This document shows positions 1-7,879 of a stretch of DNA of 47,818 bases, one piece after another (within the stretch, counting starts at the first letter, position 1; every line of letters starts with the position of its first letter). Location: positions 1-47,818 of the forward strand of contig CAZKON010000003.1 in the NCBI GenBank assembly GCA_964554415.1, given 5' to 3'. Both the position numbers and the translations under genes were made by a program. Origin of the DNA: JAGVXD01 sp964554415 (GTDB lineage: Archaea > Nanobdellota > Nanobdellia > Pacearchaeales > GW2011-AR1). The notes beneath the pieces are model-generated. The model worked only from the letters and a program-made list of their open reading frames with translations. It made no database searches and was not told the DNA's origin.

Positions 1-18
1 AAAAGTTATTGGTTTAGA

Positions 19-39
19 CCACCAGTCACAGACTGGTGG
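19..39 (-). terminator. Perfect hairpin after the ribosomal operon
   Basis: A 9-bp perfect stem (CCACCAGTC / GACTGGTGG) with a 3-base loop lies 30 bases past the uL15 stop on the minus strand. A short T run sits between the stop and the hairpin. It probably marks the end of the ribosomal-protein transcript. It could instead be a stand-alone palindromic element, since this genome has several. Confidence 0.5.
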
Positions 40-68
40 AAAGAGGAAATTCTATAAAAATCTTATCC

Positions 69-590
69 CTATTGCTTCTTCGCAGGAGACTTTGCCTTTT
101 TTGCAGAGGATTTGTCTTTCTTATCTTCTTTTTTCTCTGCCTTCATTTCAGCATCCTCTTCAACGTTCTTCTTTAGAAGAACTAACGTTCCTTTTGCAGA
201 AGCTATCTTATCAACTGCTGACTGTGAAGCTGTACTCGCCCTAATCTTCAGAGGCTGCTTAAGCTCGCCTTCGCCGAGAATCTTGTATCCTTCCAGGTCA
301 ATCATGCCTTCTTTTGTCGGCAGAGATAATGCCCTGAACTGAATGTCTGAAAGATTAATCACTTTCAGCTTTTTAGGCGGTGCTCCCCTACGAAGTGTCT
401 TATCCTTGCCAAAATAATTATTTCCGTAAAGATGAATTACTAATGTCTTCTTCTGATCTGCGCGCTTGCCTGTTCCTGCCCATCCTTTTCCGCCCTGATT
501 GCCTGAACCACGAGTGCGCTCCTTTGCTCCACGAGCGTGAGTTTGTGAGCCTGCGTAACGTGATGCCTTCTTACGCTTCTTTGTTCTCAT
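69..590 (-). CDS. rpl15: Ribosomal protein uL15
   Basis: Large-subunit protein uL15, which threads a basic arm into 23S rRNA. The N-terminal half (residues 1-50) is rich in Lys, Arg and Gly with the family motif GSGNQGGKGWAGTGKRADQ; the globular part follows, and the last 25 residues are a Lys/Ala tail. The length (173) is somewhat above the usual archaeal 145-150 because of that tail. The ATG overlaps the uL30 stop (ATGA) and is preceded by GGAGG. It is the last gene of the operon; secY, which often follows in archaea, is not in the 68 bases left in the window. Confidence 0.95.
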   Translation of the reverse strand: MRTKKRKKASRYAGSQTHARGAKERTRGSGNQGGKGWAGTGKRADQKKTLVIHLYGNNYFGKDKTLRRGAPPKKLKVINLSDIQFRALSLPTKEGMIDLEGYKILGEGELKQPLKIRASTASQSAVDKIASAKGTLVLLKKNVEEDAEMKAEKKEDKKDKSSAKKAKSPAKKQ

Positions 591-1006
591 AGCATCCTCC
601 GAATCAAGTCATTGATTTTATCTTTGTTATCTCCAAGCACACCTTTTCTGACACCGAAATGCAGACGCGCGTCTATACCCCCACGAGGAGGATGCAAGCG
701 GAAGAAAGGTTTTATACCCAGTTCTCGCAAGGACTTCTTCTCTATTTGTTTTGCGGCTTCAGCTAAATCAACTTTTTTCTTCTTGTCAATCAGCTGCGCT
801 CTCTTCTCTAACAGAACAGCAAGAGTTTCAGCGTTTATATCGCCGTATGCAACGAAATTACGAACTTTCTTAAGCAAAAGACTTGTCATTGGAGTTGCAG
901 AAAGCAGGACGAGAGTATACTTGCGACGCAGACGCATACGAAATAATGTTGCTTCAACTGTACGAGCCACTTCGACTAAACCTGAAATGCGAATAACTGC
1001 TTTCAT
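587..1006 (-). CDS. rpl30: Ribosomal protein uL30
   Basis: Archaeal/eukaryotic-type uL30 (139 residues). It starts MKAVIRISGLVEVARTVEAT, the usual beta strand of the family, and ends with the conserved FRLHPPRGGI and an acidic-basic tail. It is part of the large ribosomal subunit. It overlaps uS5 upstream and uL15 downstream by 4 bases each, so translation is probably coupled. Confidence 0.95.
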   Translation of the reverse strand: MKAVIRISGLVEVARTVEATLFRMRLRRKYTLVLLSATPMTSLLLKKVRNFVAYGDINAETLAVLLEKRAQLIDKKKKVDLAEAAKQIEKKSLRELGIKPFFRLHPPRGGIDARLHFGVRKGVLGDNKDKINDLIRRML

Positions 1007-1824
1007 AATTTCATCTCCGTTGTTTTCCGCAAGGCATCCAAGCAGGCTTTTGCAACATTGAAAGTTGTTCTTGTCTGTCCGCTAGAAACTCCATAAACAT
1101 CTTTAATGCCGGCAAGGCGGAGTATTTTCTTTAATTCATTTCCAACAACAAGACCTGTACCGCGGGCTGCAGGAATCAGTTTAATTCTGACTGAGCCGCA
1201 TTTGCCCTGAACGATAAAAGGAATTGTGTGTGGATCAGCGCCGAGTTTTTTCTCCTCAGGAGACTCATATCCGATTTCAATTTTAATAAGATTCAGCTTT
1301 GCCTGGCGCACTGCCTTTGCTCTGGCAGGAAGTGTTTCTTTGGACTTCCCGCTCCCGATGCCTATGTGTCCTTTCTTATCACCAACTACTGCCATTGCTG
1401 AAAATGTAACTACGTTGCCTTCCATAGTCTTCTTCTGCGTTTGTCTCCACGCACGACGCTTGCCGCCGCCGAATTTACCTTTTGCCTGACCGACTAACAA
1501 TAAGTCGCTCTCCAAACGAGCGACAGAATCTATAATTTCAGGCTCCAGAACTTTTCTTCCGGAAGACAATATTTTATCAATATCTTTCTCCTGACCTGCC
1601 TTGACCATCCTGCCAAGAGCGGTCTTTGGTATCCATGCATCCAGTACTCTCTGCCTTTCTGCTTCAGGATCTTTTTCTCTTCTTCGAGCGCGCCCCCCTT
1701 CGTGTGTAGGTGCGACAGGCAATGCTACCTCTGACTTTTCAAGCTCCTTCTCCAGTTTTGCAATTTCTTCTGGAACAGGCTCAACCAAATCTTTTGGTTT
1801 GTTTTTTGTTTCTTTTTCTGCCAT
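1003..1824 (-). CDS. rps5: Ribosomal protein uS5 with acidic N-terminal extension
   Basis: Small-subunit protein uS5. The core from about residue 60 (DAWIPKTALGRMVK) to the end has the dsRNA-binding domain, with the GGGKRRAWRQT loop and AVVGDKKGHIGIGSGKSKET typical of the family, then the C-terminal S5 domain (ARGTGLVVGNELKKILRLAG). At 273 residues it is longer than most archaeal uS5 (about 210-235). The surplus is an N-terminal charged region of about 55 residues (EEIAKLEKELEKSE) that looks unstructured or helical. It lies between uL18 and uL30 in standard archaeal order. Confidence 0.95.
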   Translation of the reverse strand: MAEKETKNKPKDLVEPVPEEIAKLEKELEKSEVALPVAPTHEGGRARRREKDPEAERQRVLDAWIPKTALGRMVKAGQEKDIDKILSSGRKVLEPEIIDSVARLESDLLLVGQAKGKFGGGKRRAWRQTQKKTMEGNVVTFSAMAVVGDKKGHIGIGSGKSKETLPARAKAVRQAKLNLIKIEIGYESPEEKKLGADPHTIPFIVQGKCGSVRIKLIPAARGTGLVVGNELKKILRLAGIKDVYGVSSGQTRTTFNVAKACLDALRKTTEMKL

Positions 1825-1825
1825 A

Positions 1826-2302
1826 TTATAATGCCTTCTTTACTTTTGTAAATATGTCTTTTATATTTGTATTACGCTCAAAATCCTCTTCAATAGGAAG
1901 AGCTTCTTCTCCGCAAAGCACTGGAAGTCCTGAATCTACTAACCCCTTTACCACTGCATAGATTCTTGACTTTTGAATATTTCTGTGCATCCCCAAATCC
2001 ACAATTGCATCTTTAATCTTATCTTTAGCCTGTTTACCGACGAAGAAACCGGTAAGATATGCTGCAGACAGGTTCTTTAGACTGCCTGCCTGCGCCTCTG
2101 GCCAGCCTTTCATCAGCAATACTTTTGACGATGTTCCAAAAATGACTTGGTCTTGGGCAAGATTACTTGTGACTATCTGAACAATCACATATCTATTTGT
2201 CTTTCTGATTACAACTCTTGGCTTGCCTGACTTAAGCAACTCAAGGCGCGCTTTATAGTCTGTTCTTGCTTCCAAACGACGTCTTCTTACTGAGCGTTTC
2301 AT
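1826..2302 (-). CDS. rpl18: Ribosomal protein uL18
   Basis: 5S rRNA-binding protein uL18 (158 residues). Diagnostic segments are RRRRLEARTDYKARLELLKS at the start, KPRVVIRKTNRYVIVQIV, and the C-terminal GLVDSGLPV. The usual archaeal form is 170-200 residues, so this one is slightly short at the C-terminus. It sits one base after eL19. Confidence 0.95.
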   Translation of the reverse strand: MKRSVRRRRLEARTDYKARLELLKSGKPRVVIRKTNRYVIVQIVTSNLAQDQVIFGTSSKVLLMKGWPEAQAGSLKNLSAAYLTGFFVGKQAKDKIKDAIVDLGMHRNIQKSRIYAVVKGLVDSGLPVLCGEEALPIEEDFERNTNIKDIFTKVKKAL

Positions 2303-2303
2303 A

Positions 2304-2714
2304 TTATTCTTTTTCAGATGACGCGATATGCTCCTTCATATGCGCTTTATTACGATAAATGCTTGCCCTGATTTGCTTTCTTAATGTGAAATACTGTTCA
2401 GAAGTAATTTCACCGTGTTTTTTAAGCTCGGCAATGTAACTTCTTAACTTTCTTGTCCTTTGAATATAAATGCGTTTACCTGATTTTACTTTCTTGCGGA
2501 TACTACCCATTCTACGACGAGTTTTGCGCTTTTCAACTGTGCGCTTGCCTACAATTTGTGCTATTGAAATCGCTCCTGAATTGAAAAGATCCCGAATGTC
2601 CTGCTTTGTGATTGCTTCCTTTATTTCATCAAGGCGCTCTTTGTTAAATATGACTCTTCCTTTTCCTACACCAAGCACTCTTGCTGCCAATGCTTTCTTC
2701 TTGTCTAATTTCAT
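2304..2714 (-). CDS. rpl19e: Ribosomal protein eL19
   Basis: Archaeal/eukaryotic-specific large-subunit protein eL19 (136 residues). Family hallmarks are AARVLGVGKGRVIFN, the DIRDLFNSGAI segment, and a long basic helix with KRKTRRRMGSIRKKVKSG. It is expected between eL32 and uL18 and is found there. It overlaps eL32 by 4 bases. Confidence 0.95.
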   Translation of the reverse strand: MKLDKKKALAARVLGVGKGRVIFNKERLDEIKEAITKQDIRDLFNSGAISIAQIVGKRTVEKRKTRRRMGSIRKKVKSGKRIYIQRTRKLRSYIAELKKHGEITSEQYFTLRKQIRASIYRNKAHMKEHIASSEKE

Positions 2715-3076
2715 GATGTACTCTCCTTATTTTCTGCATTTGCTACTTTAATCCCTTGCTCTTGTGCGCGCTTTAGAAGAGCAATTTTCTTTTTTGCACC
2801 AACACGTGCGATTATTGCAATATCTGCCTTAGAAAGTGCATCGAGTTCGCGCAAGTTATGGACGAGACGCGGCAAAAGACCAAATATCCTGCCTGCGTGC
2901 ACACGCGGACTTGCGTACCCCATTGAAGGTGCACAAGGATAACCGAAACGCTTGCGGCGAATCTTGCTATGGCGTCCGCGTGGACGACGCCACTTCTGCA
3001 ACTTTTTCCTGTTTTTCCCAAGACGAGAGTGCCTGACTGTATCTGAACGTAAAAATTTAGGTCTGCGCGATGTCAT
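2711..3076 (-). CDS. rpl32e: Ribosomal protein eL32 (short form)
   Basis: Large-subunit protein eL32. The core motif KFLRSDTVRHSRLGKNRKKL followed by WRRPRGRHSKIRRK and GYASPRVHAG is unmistakable. At 121 residues it is a minimal form; many archaeal versions are longer at the N-terminus. It overlaps uL6 and eL19 by 4 bases on each side. Confidence 0.95.
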   Translation of the reverse strand: MTSRRPKFLRSDTVRHSRLGKNRKKLQKWRRPRGRHSKIRRKRFGYPCAPSMGYASPRVHAGRIFGLLPRLVHNLRELDALSKADIAIIARVGAKKKIALLKRAQEQGIKVANAENKESTS

Positions 3077-3615
3077 AAGCTCCTCCCTGGTTTTGTAACA
3101 ATATAAATGCCATCCTGAAATACGCGACGGTCACGATTGCGCACTTTTGTTGCTTTCTCAATATTAGCTGCTGTCTGAGCTGCAAGAGTGATATCATAAG
3201 AGACTACTGTTATCTTCTGTCCTTTTATTTCTACATTTGAGCCAGGCATTATTGCTGCATATCGAGGAGTCTTTTCTCCGAGGAAATTGTTGATAGAAAG
3301 TCGTGTGCCCTCAACTTTTAGAGTCATGGGGAAATGCACATTGCAGGCTTCAAGAGTATATGTAAACTTTTCCTGTAAGCCCTTGAACATGTTCCTGATA
3401 TGTGCTACCAATGATTGCATAAACATATTATGCGTCCTGTTTCCCTTAGAACAGCTCAACAAAATCTTACTGCCGAAAACCTTTGCTTCTATTTCTGAAT
3501 TTTCAATCTCGCGCATGAGCGTTGTGCCATCTTTAGTGCATTTGATAAGATGCCCAACTGTTTCGCAAGTGATGTCTCCGGGAATCTCAATTTCTTTTTG
3601 TATTTTCTGTTTCAT
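3073..3615 (-). CDS. rpl6: Ribosomal protein uL6
   Basis: Large-subunit protein uL6 (180 residues), two repeats of the L6 fold. Recognisable parts are the start (KEIEIPGDITCETVGHLIKC), the NMFKGLQEKFTYTLEACNVHFP segment between the halves, and FLGEKTPRYAAIMPG in the second half. Length is typical for archaea. It is one base after uS8. Confidence 0.95.
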   Translation of the reverse strand: MKQKIQKEIEIPGDITCETVGHLIKCTKDGTTLMREIENSEIEAKVFGSKILLSCSKGNRTHNMFMQSLVAHIRNMFKGLQEKFTYTLEACNVHFPMTLKVEGTRLSINNFLGEKTPRYAAIMPGSNVEIKGQKITVVSYDITLAAQTAANIEKATKVRNRDRRVFQDGIYIVTKPGRSL

Positions 3616-3616
3616 G

Positions 3617-3991
3617 TTAGTAAAAGTATGCCAGAAGGCTTCCCCCTATATTTTTCTCTTGCGCGGTCTGATGAGTCATTAAACCTTTGCTTGTGGATAC
3701 TATAAGTATACCGATATGCTTTGCAGGAAGATATCTTTTCACATAATTATCTAGTTCCACAACCTGAACCATAAATCTAGGTTTTATCGCATTGCATCCA
3801 TTGAGCTTGTCTAGTTCTACAGTAAGGGAACGTCCGTCTACTGCATAGTGCTTGATATATCCCTTGAGTTTTGCAATAGCCAGCACTGAAAGCAAAAGCT
3901 TTGAATGATGAGTAATCATGATTCTGTGAGCGCGTGCTCGCTTTGCATTCATTATCTTATTCAGCGCGTCTGCAACAATGTCGTGACTCAT
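3617..3991 (-). CDS. rps8: Ribosomal protein uS8
   Basis: Small-subunit protein uS8, which binds 16S helix 21. The start chosen is MSHDIVADALNKIMNAKRAR, one base after the uS14 stop. A longer in-frame start at 4027 would lie inside uS14 and adds a segment with no family resemblance. The chosen protein has 124 residues, close to the archaeal norm of 130. The C-terminus has STSKGLMTHQTAQEKNIGGS, the family's final strand. Confidence 0.95.
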   Translation of the reverse strand: MSHDIVADALNKIMNAKRARAHRIMITHHSKLLLSVLAIAKLKGYIKHYAVDGRSLTVELDKLNGCNAIKPRFMVQVVELDNYVKRYLPAKHIGILIVSTSKGLMTHQTAQEKNIGGSLLAYFY

Positions 3992-3992
3992 G

Positions 3993-4223
3993 TTAGTTAT
4001 ATTTATTGAAACCAATGTCTTCCGCAATCTCGCGGAAACACTGACGGCACAAATTTAGATTATATTGTTTGAGGTGTGCACCGAAACGACCGCAACGCTC
4101 GCACTTCCTTGAGGCAATGCCTGTCTTGCGCTCTTTTGGTTTATTGAATCTTGTGAACTTCGCCAAAACTACAGGCTTGCTTTTCAGCTGGCGTGCAACC
4201 TTGCTCCAATCACTTGCTGTCAT
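3993..4223 (-). CDS. rps14: Ribosomal protein uS14, zinc type
   Basis: Small-subunit protein uS14 (76 residues). Four cysteines (CERCG and CRQC) form the zinc knuckle of the C+ type, followed by the C-terminal FREIAEDIGFNKY typical of archaea. The N-terminal 25 residues (MTASDWSKVARQLKSKPVVL) are an extension compared with the usual 50-56 residue protein. It lies between uL5 and uS8. Confidence 0.93.
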   Translation of the reverse strand: MTASDWSKVARQLKSKPVVLAKFTRFNKPKERKTGIASRKCERCGRFGAHLKQYNLNLCRQCFREIAEDIGFNKYN

Positions 4224-4224
4224 T

Positions 4225-4770
4225 TTATTTAAAACTTGTTTTAAAGCTCTCCTCCATGAATTTGATTATTTCCTCTTTTCTTACGTACTGCTTATGCGGT
4301 ACTGAGCCTGTCTTTATCTTCCTGCGTTTCACACGAAGACCTGAACGGACAAAGACAATTGTAGTGTTAAATCCGCGAATTCCGATATCTCTCTGATATT
4401 CAATGCCTGGGATTTCTATATATTCCTCAATACCAAACGAAACATGATTATCTGCAACCTGCTTCTTCGACATCTTATTTTCAATCGCGCCAAGCAAACG
4501 CCTCAAGAGTTCTATTGCTTCTTTCCCACGTATTGTGACTCTTGTGCCGACTTCAAGACCAGGGCGCACGTTAAAATCCGGAATCCTCTTGCTAGTTGTA
4601 ATAATCTGCGCTTTTTTTCCTGTCACAAACTCCAGGAGCTTTTTTGCCTTGACAAGGTTCTCTGCAGTTGCCCCTGCGCTCACTATTACTTTCTCAATAA
4701 AGACTGAACGCATAGTGTTTGCCGCTGAAACAGCAACGGTGGCTGTTTTTCTGACAATTTTTTGCGCCAT
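4225..4770 (-). CDS. rpl5: Ribosomal protein uL5
   Basis: 5S rRNA-contacting protein uL5. The core begins at about residue 20 (MRSVFIEKVIVSAG) and includes AQIITTSKRIPDFNVRPGL, GTRVTIRGKEAIELLRRLL and FGIEEYIEIPGIEYQRDIGI. The start chosen lies one base after the eS4 stop, adding 19 residues before the core. The internal Met at residue 20 is an alternative start. Confidence 0.94.
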   Translation of the reverse strand: MAQKIVRKTATVAVSAANTMRSVFIEKVIVSAGATAENLVKAKKLLEFVTGKKAQIITTSKRIPDFNVRPGLEVGTRVTIRGKEAIELLRRLLGAIENKMSKKQVADNHVSFGIEEYIEIPGIEYQRDIGIRGFNTTIVFVRSGLRVKRRKIKTGSVPHKQYVRKEEIIKFMEESFKTSFK

Positions 4771-4771
4771 T

Positions 4772-5398
4772 TTAATTTGTCACAATCAACGCGTCATTCG
4801 TGAGTGTTGTTTGCTCTCCATTATATTCGATAGTAACTTGTTTGCCCTTGATTGAGAGCACTTTTGCTGTTGTTCCCTGATGCTTTCCCTTTGTGATAAA
4901 TACATTCTTTCCTTTTTCAAAAGAAAGATGTCCATTTATCTTATTCTCCTCATCAAGATATAGCGAGTCATTAATTTTTATGGCTTCGTTATTTGTCACA
5001 ATATTAGTGCCATCGTGAAGATTGAGCTGTATTTTTCCTCCAGAAACAAGGCGCTTGTTTAAGACCTTAAGCAGTTTGTCTTCAGGCTTCTTCAACTCTT
5101 TAAATACAAATTTTCCTGTTGGGAGAAGAGTAAGGCGGTAAGGCTTGTCAGCTTCAAGCTGTCCGAAAAGTTTAACGCTTTCATGCAAGTCCTTAACCTG
5201 ACGAGCGTTGAGTTTGAGCTTTTTGTTATGAATCATTGATTTGACTTCCCGTGCACTCTCTGCCAAATTGAGCATATCCCTAACAGCAATGAGAACAGGA
5301 ACTGCCATTGTGTGATGGCTCGCAGCTCTGACTACATATTTTGTTCCCTTGCGGGGAAGAGGCAATCTTTTGCTCATTTGCTGTCGTTTTTGATGCAT
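4772..5398 (-). CDS. rps4e: Ribosomal protein eS4
   Basis: Archaeal/eukaryotic small-subunit protein eS4 (208 residues; usual 230-245). It has the N-terminal KRLPLPRKG segment, an S4-like RNA-binding region, and a C-terminal KOW motif (KGKNVFITKGKHQGTTAKVL). The start has GGAG six bases upstream. The gap to the annotated uL24 stop is 60 bases, unusual in this operon; see the uL24 entry. Confidence 0.94.
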   Translation of the reverse strand: MHQKRQQMSKRLPLPRKGTKYVVRAASHHTMAVPVLIAVRDMLNLAESAREVKSMIHNKKLKLNARQVKDLHESVKLFGQLEADKPYRLTLLPTGKFVFKELKKPEDKLLKVLNKRLVSGGKIQLNLHDGTNIVTNNEAIKINDSLYLDEENKINGHLSFEKGKNVFITKGKHQGTTAKVLSIKGKQVTIEYNGEQTTLTNDALIVTN

Positions 5399-5458
5399 TT
5401 ATTCTCCTTATTTCTTCTCTGACTTTGCAATCTGAGAAGGTGATTTAGCCTTCTGCAG

Positions 5459-5884
5459 TTATTTCTCTTTTGGTGACTCTTGCGGCTTTTGAGATGCGCC
5501 TTTCTTTGCACGAGCAAGTGCAGTTATACGTTCTTTATCTTCTAATACTAATGATTGAATCTGCACAGCGCGTGGGTGCAAAGGTGCTGCGACTTTTGTA
5601 CCATCGCGTTTTGTATGCTGTAAACCTTCAAGAACTATTCTGGTTTTCGCAAGATTGAGAGAAACTACTTTGGCCTTCTTCTTCTTGAATTGGCCGCGCA
5701 TAACAAGCACCTCATCCCCTTTCCTGAGGGGAAGACTTCTCTTGCCATACTTTTTCCGTAACTCTTTTGACAATTGGGCGCTTAAAAACTTATGCCTAAG
5801 GTGCAAAGGTGCATTGTATCTGTATTTTCTTTGCTTTCTTACCTGCGTGCTGGAGAGCCAAGATGTTGAAAATGAAGATTTCAT
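5459..5884 (-). CDS. rpl24: Ribosomal protein uL24, possibly with a premature stop in its tail
   Basis: Large-subunit protein uL24 (141 residues). It has the archaeal N-terminal part (APLHLRHKFLSAQLSKELRK) and the KOW motif (RKGDEVLVMRGQFKKKKAKV). The Lys-rich tail ends at a TAA (5459-5461). Beyond that TAA the same frame stays open for 16 more codons, LQKAKSPSQIAKSEKK, until a second TAA at 5408-5410 that lies right before the Shine-Dalgarno of eS4. The tail composition continues across the first stop, so the first TAA looks like a recent nonsense change, harmless in a disordered tail. It overlaps uL14 by 4 bases. Confidence 0.94.
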   Translation of the reverse strand: MKSSFSTSWLSSTQVRKQRKYRYNAPLHLRHKFLSAQLSKELRKKYGKRSLPLRKGDEVLVMRGQFKKKKAKVVSLNLAKTRIVLEGLQHTKRDGTKVAAPLHPRAVQIQSLVLEDKERITALARAKKGASQKPQESPKEK

Positions 5885-6282
5885 AACACATGCTGCGCGA
5901 GTTTCGCGACCTCTTTCCAGCGTTCATGAACCTCGCGGGCGACAGGACCTTTGATAAATGTGCCCTTGGGATTTCCTTTTTCATCCTTGAGAAGAGCGAC
6001 TGCATTATCCTCAAAACATACACGCTCGCCAGTATTGCGACGGTAGGGCTTTTTCTGCCTGATAACAACTGCGTCAAAAACTTGTCCTTTCATGTCTGGC
6101 TTTCCTGCTCTGACTGAAACCTTGACCCAGTCACCTACTTTCGCAAACTGCTGCCTGCCTTTACGGGATTTGCCATGTTTTACTCCAGTGATACGGACCA
6201 TGCGAGCGCCACTATTGTCTGCTGCGACAACCATTGTGCCGATATTCAAGCCGCGCGTCACACGGGCGGTTATTGCTTTCAT
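5881..6282 (-). CDS. rpl14: Ribosomal protein uL14
   Basis: Large-subunit protein uL14 (133 residues), located at the subunit interface. Hallmarks are ADNSGARMVRITGVK, GDWVKVSVRAGKPDMKGQV, VVIRQKKPYRR, and FEDNAVALLKDEKGNPKGT. Typical archaeal length. Overlaps uS17 and uL24 by 4 bases. Confidence 0.96.
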   Translation of the reverse strand: MKAITARVTRGLNIGTMVVAADNSGARMVRITGVKHGKSRKGRQQFAKVGDWVKVSVRAGKPDMKGQVFDAVVIRQKKPYRRNTGERVCFEDNAVALLKDEKGNPKGTFIKGPVAREVHERWKEVAKLAQHVL

Positions 6283-6686
6283 ATTTTTAACTCCTCTGCT
6301 TTAGTTGTTTCCTTGACTTTTGCGGAAACAGATTGTGCTGTTTGTCCGCCCATTTCGCTAACTGAACGAATCCTTTCCACAACAACGAAATGTATAATCT
6401 TGCTAAGAGGGCGGCACTGTTGGATACGAATGTAATCACCGAGTTCAATATGCATTTTTATTGGCAAACGGGCGTGTAAGCGAGTCTTCTTCTTGTAGAA
6501 ACGCTGGTACTTCTTAACATAAACTGTGCGCTCAAAGTCAACTACGACGCGGGTTGAGAATTTCTTTACCACAAAGCCCTCAAATGTACGCCCATGTGTT
6601 CCTACTGGGTGAGTTGCGGCTCCCGCTACGACAGAATGTGTTTGTACTTCCTGTTTCTTCTTGTGCGGTTTTTGTTTGTTTGCCAT
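6279..6686 (-). CDS. rps17: Ribosomal protein uS17
   Basis: Small-subunit protein uS17 (135 residues). The OB fold is seen as HGRTFEGFVVKKFSTRVVVD, RFYKKKTRLHARLP and GDYIRIQQCRPLSKIIHFVV. It directly follows aIF1 with a 2-base gap; the RNase P protein gene rnp1 (Rpp29), which many archaea place between these two, is absent. A C-terminal extension of about 25 residues (VSEMGGQTAQSVSAKVKETT) follows the fold. Confidence 0.95.
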   Translation of the reverse strand: MANKQKPHKKKQEVQTHSVVAGAATHPVGTHGRTFEGFVVKKFSTRVVVDFERTVYVKKYQRFYKKKTRLHARLPIKMHIELGDYIRIQQCRPLSKIIHFVVVERIRSVSEMGGQTAQSVSAKVKETTKAEELKI

Positions 6687-6688
6687 GA

Positions 6689-6988
6689 TTAATCTGAAAT
6701 TGATTTCTCAACGAATCCAAGCTTGACGAGTATCGGTCTTACCATCTTCTTATGGTTGCCCTGAAGTTCTACAATGTGATCCTTGACTGTGCCGCCGCAC
6801 GCCAGCTTTTCCTTAAGCTGTTTGGCAATCGCTTTGATATCTACGCTGCTATCGAAACCCGAGACAAGTGTAGTGATCTTGCCGTAGCGGCGAGCGACTG
6901 TTGATATAGTAATCTTTTGATCACTTTTTGCAATTTCCTCGAAAACTCCCGCGTCTGTTGGTAAGCCAAATCTTGGATCGATATCCAT
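6689..6988 (-). CDS. Translation initiation factor aIF1 (SUI1)
   Basis: Archaeal homologue of eIF1/SUI1 (99 residues), which binds the 30S P site region and monitors start-codon choice. The family signature is visible as GKITTLVSGFDSS, KQLKEKLACGGTVKD and ELQGNHKKMVRPIL. It is in its usual archaeal place between uL29 and uS17. Its stop-start spacing suggests translational coupling with uL29, whose stop overlaps its ATG by one base. Confidence 0.94.
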   Translation of the reverse strand: MDIDPRFGLPTDAGVFEEIAKSDQKITISTVARRYGKITTLVSGFDSSVDIKAIAKQLKEKLACGGTVKDHIVELQGNHKKMVRPILVKLGFVEKSISD

Positions 6989-7188
6989 TACTTCTGAGAC
7001 GCCTCCGGTTGTATGGACGCGCGACGCGTCATAAGACGCGCAATAGTCCTTTTAATTTCTTTGGTCTTGGCAGTTGCACGGTGGGCAGTCACATGCGCTT
7101 TTGTTAATTCCAGTTTAAGTTCTTTGAGTCTTGTAGTTACTTCGCTAATATTCATCTTGGAGATATCCTGTCTTTTAATCAGAGCCAT
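6988..7188 (-). CDS. rpl29: Ribosomal protein uL29
   Basis: Small helical large-subunit protein near the exit tunnel (66 residues). The N-terminal DISKMNISEVTTRLKELKLE and the basic second helix KEIKRTIARLMTRRA are typical. It overlaps the 3' end of uS3 by 14 bases, so it is read from inside the uS3 coding end. Confidence 0.93.
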   Translation of the reverse strand: MALIKRQDISKMNISEVTTRLKELKLELTKAHVTAHRATAKTKEIKRTIARLMTRRASIQPEASQK

Positions 7189-7879
7189 TCTTCTTTTTCC
7201 TCCTCTTCGATGATTTCTTAACTGTCAAGACTGTCGTGTCTTCCTGAACAATAGGTATATGTGCCTGAGCAATTTTTGCTCTAAGTGCGTCGTCTATTAC
7301 TATACGGTCATGAATATGCGCATCCGGCGGCAATATACTGACTTTGATACCTGTGACTCCTGCAATATTTATTGCCTGAGCCATGGCACGATCTACGACT
7401 TTTGCAGGATTGCCTGTTTTCTTAAGATACCCCTGTGCAAATCTCCAGCTTTTTGCACGCTCACTTGGCAAGCGTCCGGAGAGCACTATTTCTACGCCTA
7501 ACGCACCTGTACGCATAATCTCCTGAAGCATCTTGTACGCTACAACCTTAAACTTAAGTGAGCCCTGTCTTTCAAGTGAAACAGCAATCTCGTCGGCGAC
7601 TAACTGGGCATCCAATCGCGGCTCTCTTATTTCCTTTATTTCAATATGAGGATTATCAAGCTTAAACCTTCGCTTCAAAACGCGTGTCAACTCATCAATC
7701 TTCTCTCCACGACGACCTATAACTAAGCCAGGCTTGCTTGTAGCGACAATTATTTTTTCCCCGATTGGAGTGTATTCAATCGCGACAGAGCTGATGCGCC
7801 CTTTTCCAAGCTCGCGCTTGATATATTCCTTAACACCGAGTTCCTCTTTCTTAAAATTGACAAATTTTTTCTCTTCCAT
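7175..7879 (-). CDS. rps3: Ribosomal protein uS3
   Basis: Small-subunit protein uS3 (234 residues) at the mRNA entrance. The N-terminal KH domain shows the GxxG loop in KPGLVIGRRGEKIDELTRVL, and the C-terminal domain has LSGRLPSERAKSWRFAQGYL and TGIKVSILPPDAHIHDRI. The tail is short and basic (KKSSKRRKKKNGSD). It overlaps uL22 by one base. Confidence 0.95.
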   Translation of the reverse strand: MEEKKFVNFKKEELGVKEYIKRELGKGRISSVAIEYTPIGEKIIVATSKPGLVIGRRGEKIDELTRVLKRRFKLDNPHIEIKEIREPRLDAQLVADEIAVSLERQGSLKFKVVAYKMLQEIMRTGALGVEIVLSGRLPSERAKSWRFAQGYLKKTGNPAKVVDRAMAQAINIAGVTGIKVSILPPDAHIHDRIVIDDALRAKIAQAHIPIVQEDTTVLTVKKSSKRRKKKNGSD

